Shown here: positions 52,077 to 55,345 of the stretch, piece after piece
How the letters are laid out: each line of letters starts with the position of its first letter
Position numbering within the stretch: the first letter of the stretch is position 1
Origin: Pseudomonadota bacterium
GTDB taxonomy: Bacteria; Pseudomonadota; Gammaproteobacteria; Pseudomonadales; Azotimanducaceae
Assembly: GCA_027624035.1 (NCBI GenBank)
Contig: JAQBUI010000024.1
Coordinates: 1 to 55,345, forward strand
Length of the DNA: 55,345 nt
Reading direction: 5' to 3'
Position numbers and translations under genes: made by a program
The notes under the pieces: model-generated
What the model saw: the letters and a program-made list of their open reading frames with translations, nothing else
What the model was told of the DNA's origin: nothing
Database searches by the model: none

Positions 52077-52628
52077 GTGAGCGATCCCAGGCAACCGAAA
52101 CCGCTGAAAAAGGCAGAGATTGTTGACTTCTACGACCACGCGTCGCCGGATCTGCACCGCCTGCTCGCCCGGAAACTGGGCAATCCTGAGGAAGCCCAGG
52201 AGGTTGCGCACGACGCCTTCGAAAAGCTGCTGCGCCAGGCCGAACACGAAACCATCAGGGATCTGCGCCGCTTCTTCTTTACCATGGCGAACCGTATGGC
52301 GCTTGATGTACTGCGACGCCGTGAAGTGCAGGGCCGGTTCCTGCGCGCACAACCAGTTGATGACAACGACGACCTGCACACCGGGGATAATCCCGAGCGC
52401 ATACTGATTGGCCGCGAACGGCTTGCTGCAGTGCAACGGGCACTGGCAGTCCTGCCCGGGAAAACGCGTCACATATTCCTTCTGCACCGTTTCGAAGGCC
52501 ATACCTACGCAGAAATCTCTCGGCAGGTCGGGTTGTCGAAGAAGTCGGTAGAGTATCATATGAACCGGGCACTGATGGCCATCTCGATGGTTGCCGAAGC
52601 TTCGGAGGAAGGATTGCGCTATGAATGA
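52077..52628 (+). CDS. FecI-like ECF sigma-70 factor
   Basis: 183 residues from GTG 52077. Region 2: IVDFYDHASPDLHRLLARKLGNPEEAQEVAHDAFEKLL and LRRFFFTMANRMALDVLRRR. Region 4: LAVLPGKTRHIFLLHRFEGHTYAEISRQVGLSKKSVEYHMNRALMAI. This is the FecI-type pattern (KSVEYHM). FecR is encoded directly downstream with an 8-base overlap. Upstream, GAAAAC (52000-52005) and CGTC (52029-52032) could be parts of an autoregulated ECF promoter, but this is uncertain. Confidence 0.93.
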   Translation: MSDPRQPKPLKKAEIVDFYDHASPDLHRLLARKLGNPEEAQEVAHDAFEKLLRQAEHETIRDLRRFFFTMANRMALDVLRRREVQGRFLRAQPVDDNDDLHTGDNPERILIGRERLAAVQRALAVLPGKTRHIFLLHRFEGHTYAEISRQVGLSKKSVEYHMNRALMAISMVAEASEEGLRYE

Positions 52629-53634
52629 CGATATTAACGTCCAGGCCGTCAACTGGTTCACCAGGCTGCGCGCCTCCGATGTCACCAGTGCCGATGGTCA
52701 CGAATTCAACCAGTGGCTCGCTGCGGACATCGAGCACGAACTGGCCTACGCCCGGATCGAACAGTTATGGCACGACGTCGGCGATCTGGAGTCCTGGGCG
52801 CGTGATGAGCTTAGCCAGCTGAATCAGGCGTCCGAAAACCGCACGCGGTCCCGCGCCGCCATGTGGGTCACGGGCCTGGCTACCGCAGCATCGCTGTTGC
52901 TGGCAGTCATCTGGTGGCAGGGCATATGGCCGGCTGATACCCCGGTGATGAGCATTACCACTGCCAAGACCGAGCAGCGCCAGCTCGCACTCGACGATGG
53001 TTCCCGGCTGCACGTCAACACCGCCTCCGACCTGGAGGTCCGCTATACCCCGAGCGTTCGCGAGGTGATCGTCAAGCGAGGCGAGAGTGTATTCGACGTT
53101 GATCATGATGCCAGGCGACCGTTTGTGGTACGCGCCGGTGTGCACAGCGTGATTGCTGTCGGCACCCGTTTCGCGGTGCGTCGCGGGAACGATGGCGACT
53201 GGGCCGTCACCGTGATTGAGGGGCGTGTAGCCGTGGTGCCCGGCACCCCGGACGACTATACCGCGATCCTCTCCCAGAACGCGCCCGAGGTCCTGCAGGA
53301 TGGGGTGCTTCTCAATGCCAACGAACAGATAGAGATCGACTCGTCCGGCCGGATCAAAGCGGAACAGCAGACCGATGCCGATGCCGCGACGGCCTGGCAG
53401 CAGGGCATGCTGAAGTTTCACAACACGCCGCTGCGCGTGGCGGTCAGGGAAATCTCTCGCTATACCCACAACGAAGTGCAGGTGGCCGAGGGGGTGCCTG
53501 ACTATCCAGTCACCGCGATCATCCATATTCGTAACCGCGATTCCATGGTGAGCCTGTTGGGTGAAGTCGTGCCGGTGATGCCGTTGAACAACGAGGCGGG
53601 CATCACCATCCTCTATGAAGACCACTCGCCCTAG
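52621..53634 (+). CDS. fecR: FecR family anti-sigma factor
   Basis: 337 residues from ATG 52621. The N-terminal DUF4880 sigma-binding domain has AVNWFTRLRASDVTSADGHEFNQWLAADIEHELAYARIEQLW. One membrane segment lies near 80-102 (MWVTGLATAASLLLAVIWWQG). The FecR domain runs ~115-220 (QRQLALDDGSRLHVNTASDLEVRY, VKRGESVFDVDHDARRPFVVRAG). The C-terminal DUF4974 part has LKFHNTPLRVAVREISRYT. The TAG stop coincides with the end of the IS1380-type element, so the last residues may be altered. A TonB-dependent receptor usually follows; here the IS intervenes. Confidence 0.92.
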   Translation: MNDDINVQAVNWFTRLRASDVTSADGHEFNQWLAADIEHELAYARIEQLWHDVGDLESWARDELSQLNQASENRTRSRAAMWVTGLATAASLLLAVIWWQGIWPADTPVMSITTAKTEQRQLALDDGSRLHVNTASDLEVRYTPSVREVIVKRGESVFDVDHDARRPFVVRAGVHSVIAVGTRFAVRRGNDGDWAVTVIEGRVAVVPGTPDDYTAILSQNAPEVLQDGVLLNANEQIEIDSSGRIKAEQQTDADAATAWQQGMLKFHNTPLRVAVREISRYTHNEVQVAEGVPDYPVTAIIHIRNRDSMVSLLGEVVPVMPLNNEAGITILYEDHSP

Positions 53635-55317
53635 CCCGCATTATTCATGTATAGCGTCATGGATCAGCATTGTGTCGCATTTGGGACCGATTTCAATTCT
53701 CTTTGTTCACAGGCATGGTCTTTTAGGATCCAGGAAACGGTTATACGCCACTTTGGCATCGTCAGTCATGTTTGTTTGACGTTCATCTCAGTTGGCGGGC
53801 GAGAGGGTGCCTCGGTCGACGCCGATGTGCGAGAGATGTGGAGCTAAGGCATGGTCAGGTCGGGAACGCGCCCACCGATCGCGCGATGTGACGCCAGTCG
53901 TCGATGTAAGGCATCGAGGTTGGTAAGTGCATAACGATTCGTCGCACTGAAGACTCGACCCAGGCGCCGAGCTTGATGAGATGTAATCTCAGGGTCGTCA
54001 CCTGGGCCCGAGCGTGACCGGTGTGGCGGGCGTGCAGGCGCAGTTCCTGGAACAGCACGTAAGCAGCGGCAGTGAGCAGTACACGCAGTTGATTGGCCAG
54101 GAAGCTGGTGCAACTGGTGCGGTCGATCTGTAGTCCGTCCTTCAGTTCCTTGATTCGATTCTCGGCATCGCCGCGTGCGCAATAGATCTTCTCGTAGATA
54201 TGCTGCGGCGAACCCTTGACGTTGGTGATGACGAAGCGGGGATTCTCTTTCGGCTTGCGGCCTTCGTGATAGGTGATCTGGCCCTTGATAATGACGCGTC
54301 GTTCATGCGGCCAACTGCTTGCAGCGTAACGCGCTTCGTCGTAGCAAATCGATTCAATGTCGTTATCTGCATCGGCCCGAATGACATCCATCGCCGGTTC
54401 CGCCAACTGGAGCAAAACGCTGTTCTTCCCCATGCCTACTACATACTCCAGACCTTGCGCCTCGAAGAACGCATACAGCTCTGGCCCGGTAAAGCCTGAG
54501 TCCAAACGGATGCGGATGCGTGCGCGCGGAAACGACTTGCGCAGGCGCGGCAACAGCCGCTTCAACATCCCAAGACAACCCAACTTGGCTGACGCATTGC
54601 CGGGGCGTAACAGGTAACAGAACAAATACTGTTCGGGTTCTTCGTCGAACGTCAAAAAGCCGGCCAGCGGCAGGTAACAGTTACAGTCGTAAAACCGGTT
54701 GAACAACGACAACTGCTGACTACCGTGGGCAGGATCCTCGGTCGGGTCCAGGTCAATAGTGATCAGTTTGGCTTTCTTCTTGCGACGCTTGTGCCGGTTG
54801 ATCACAGTCTCCGCCAGGCCCTCTGCCATGCGTAGCACATCAGCCCGCCGCACACCATTTTCGAATCGCGACAGCGTCGGCTGCGACGCCAGTGTCTCGC
54901 CATCAATCACATCGCGGCCAGTCAGCAACTTGAACACCGGGTCGTTCCCCAGTCGGGCAGCATCGTTGGCGTCCTCATAACCGCAGGCGATGCCGAACAG
55001 GCGTTGTCGAAACAGCTCTGGCAGCGAATGTAGTACCTTGGACTGTTGTCGCGTATCCGACAAACACGCGGCCAGTGTCTCGCTCAGCTTGATCCGATCA
55101 TCCAGTGACTTGAGCAGCACCGCACCACCGTCAGAGCTGGCATGTTCCTGGTCGAACTGCACCACAACATTCTTCTTGTCCAACTCCTTGAACAAGACAC
55201 CCTGTTTAATGGTATTGTTTGCCATGCAAAAGCCTTTTTCGTGTTTAAGTATTTGTTCGCAAACATTATTTTCTCACGATTGAGGCTTTTGTTTTATCTA
55301 TTCATGAATTTTCCGGG
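53635..55317 (-). mobile_element. IS1380-family insertion sequence, complete
   Basis: About 1.68 kb, the normal family size. Ends are imperfect inverted repeats: left 53635-53654 (CCCGCATTATTCATGTATAG) and right 55298-55317, whose complement reads CCCGGAAAATTCATGAATAG (16 of 20 match). Flanking CTAG (53631-53634) and TTAG (55318-55321) could be a 4-bp target duplication with one change. The left flank is the stop region of fecR. The 200-base left interior (53655-53854) has no convincing gene. Confidence 0.8.
53855..55225 (-). CDS. IS1380 family transposase
   Basis: 456 residues, full length and uninterrupted. A DDE transposase: first Asp in KLITIDLDPTEDPAHG (~157), second in IRIRLDSGFTGPELY (~243), and Glu in CARGDAENRIKELKDGLQIDRTSC (~350), the YREK-like region of this family. 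The N-terminal FDQEHASSDGGAVLL and RLFGIACGYEDANDAARL are typical of IS1380. ATG 55225. The element appears intact and possibly active. Confidence 0.95.
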   Translation of the reverse strand: MANNTIKQGVLFKELDKKNVVVQFDQEHASSDGGAVLLKSLDDRIKLSETLAACLSDTRQQSKVLHSLPELFRQRLFGIACGYEDANDAARLGNDPVFKLLTGRDVIDGETLASQPTLSRFENGVRRADVLRMAEGLAETVINRHKRRKKKAKLITIDLDPTEDPAHGSQQLSLFNRFYDCNCYLPLAGFLTFDEEPEQYLFCYLLRPGNASAKLGCLGMLKRLLPRLRKSFPRARIRIRLDSGFTGPELYAFFEAQGLEYVVGMGKNSVLLQLAEPAMDVIRADADNDIESICYDEARYAASSWPHERRVIIKGQITYHEGRKPKENPRFVITNVKGSPQHIYEKIYCARGDAENRIKELKDGLQIDRTSCTSFLANQLRVLLTAAAYVLFQELRLHARHTGHARAQVTTLRLHLIKLGAWVESSVRRIVMHLPTSMPYIDDWRHIARSVGAFPT

Positions 55318-55345
55318 TTAGAGCTTTAGTAGGTGTCCTGAAGTT

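Noticed and set aside
53647..53847. 66-residue ORF in the left part of the IS element
   Set aside because: It lies between the IS end and the transposase stop, resembles no accessory protein, and probably is non-coding IS sequence.

Overview
The window looks like chromosomal DNA of an uncultured, probably marine, gammaproteobacterium. The G+C content is high, roughly 60% by eye. The gene set supports this: a SUF operon with SufT, SelO, an ECF sigma/DUF3379 anti-sigma pair, an HvfABCD-type metallophore cluster, FecI/FecR/TonB systems, and many acyl-CoA enzymes. The placement is inference; there is no rRNA or other marker gene here. I recognised no tRNA, rRNA or CRISPR array.

Left part (1-18.9 kb): CoA-centred metabolism. 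A partial thiolase is followed by a 41-residue basic protein, NnrS, a TauD-like dioxygenase, an MFS transporter, a ferritin-like diiron protein and SelO. Then comes a plus-strand run: two adjacent acyl-CoA dehydrogenases of the heteromeric type, an unrecognised protein with a nucleotide-binding-like glycine motif, two adjacent acyl-CoA carboxylase carboxyltransferases, a nucleoside-hydrolase-like protein and an SDR. A convergent CaiB/BaiF CoA-transferase and a luciferase-like oxidoreductase close the block. The run suggests catabolism of an acyl-CoA substrate that cannot be named from sequence.

Centre-left (18.9-24 kb): an 84-86 bp tandem repeat, then an ECF sigma factor (interrupted by one in-frame TAA), its DUF3379 anti-sigma factor, and hvfA-hvfB-hvfC-hvfD. 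HvfA is a secreted peptide with five 18-residue repeats carrying E(G/A)KCG motifs. HvfB (MNIO/DUF692) and HvfC (DUF2063) are the predicted enzyme and partner that convert such cysteines to oxazolone/thioamide copper ligands. HvfD is DoxX-like. This is the most notable system in the window. The family has been described, but this copy has a possibly broken regulator and a strong stem-loop between the precursor and the enzyme gene.

Centre (24-36 kb): a protein made of two helix-turn-helix-like repeats, a DUF3089 hydrolase, a DUF2306 membrane protein, two envelope metallopeptidase-like proteins, an HNH nuclease, a DUF457 membrane protein, a crotonase, an RNase H1 with an N-terminal viroplasmin-type domain, and a TetR regulator. 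Two diverged copies of a ~260 bp intergenic element lie here.

Centre-right (36-43.6 kb): a minus-strand sufB-C-D-S-iscA-T-E operon with mostly overlapping genes, preceded by a near-consensus IscR type 1 site. A VapBC-type toxin-antitoxin pair is divergent from it.

Right part (43.7-55.3 kb): a TonB-dependent receptor with an STN domain, a convergent FecR-type anti-sigma and ECF sigma pair, and, divergent across a perfect 15-bp inverted repeat, an exported protein and a 1041-residue lipoprotein that share a domain. A third ECF sigma/FecR pair follows. An IS1380-family element is inserted exactly at the end of that fecR, so any receptor gene belonging to it is not next to it.

A family of GGGTCAGAGTCGAATTTACA palindromes (REP-like) sits at gene ends at three places.
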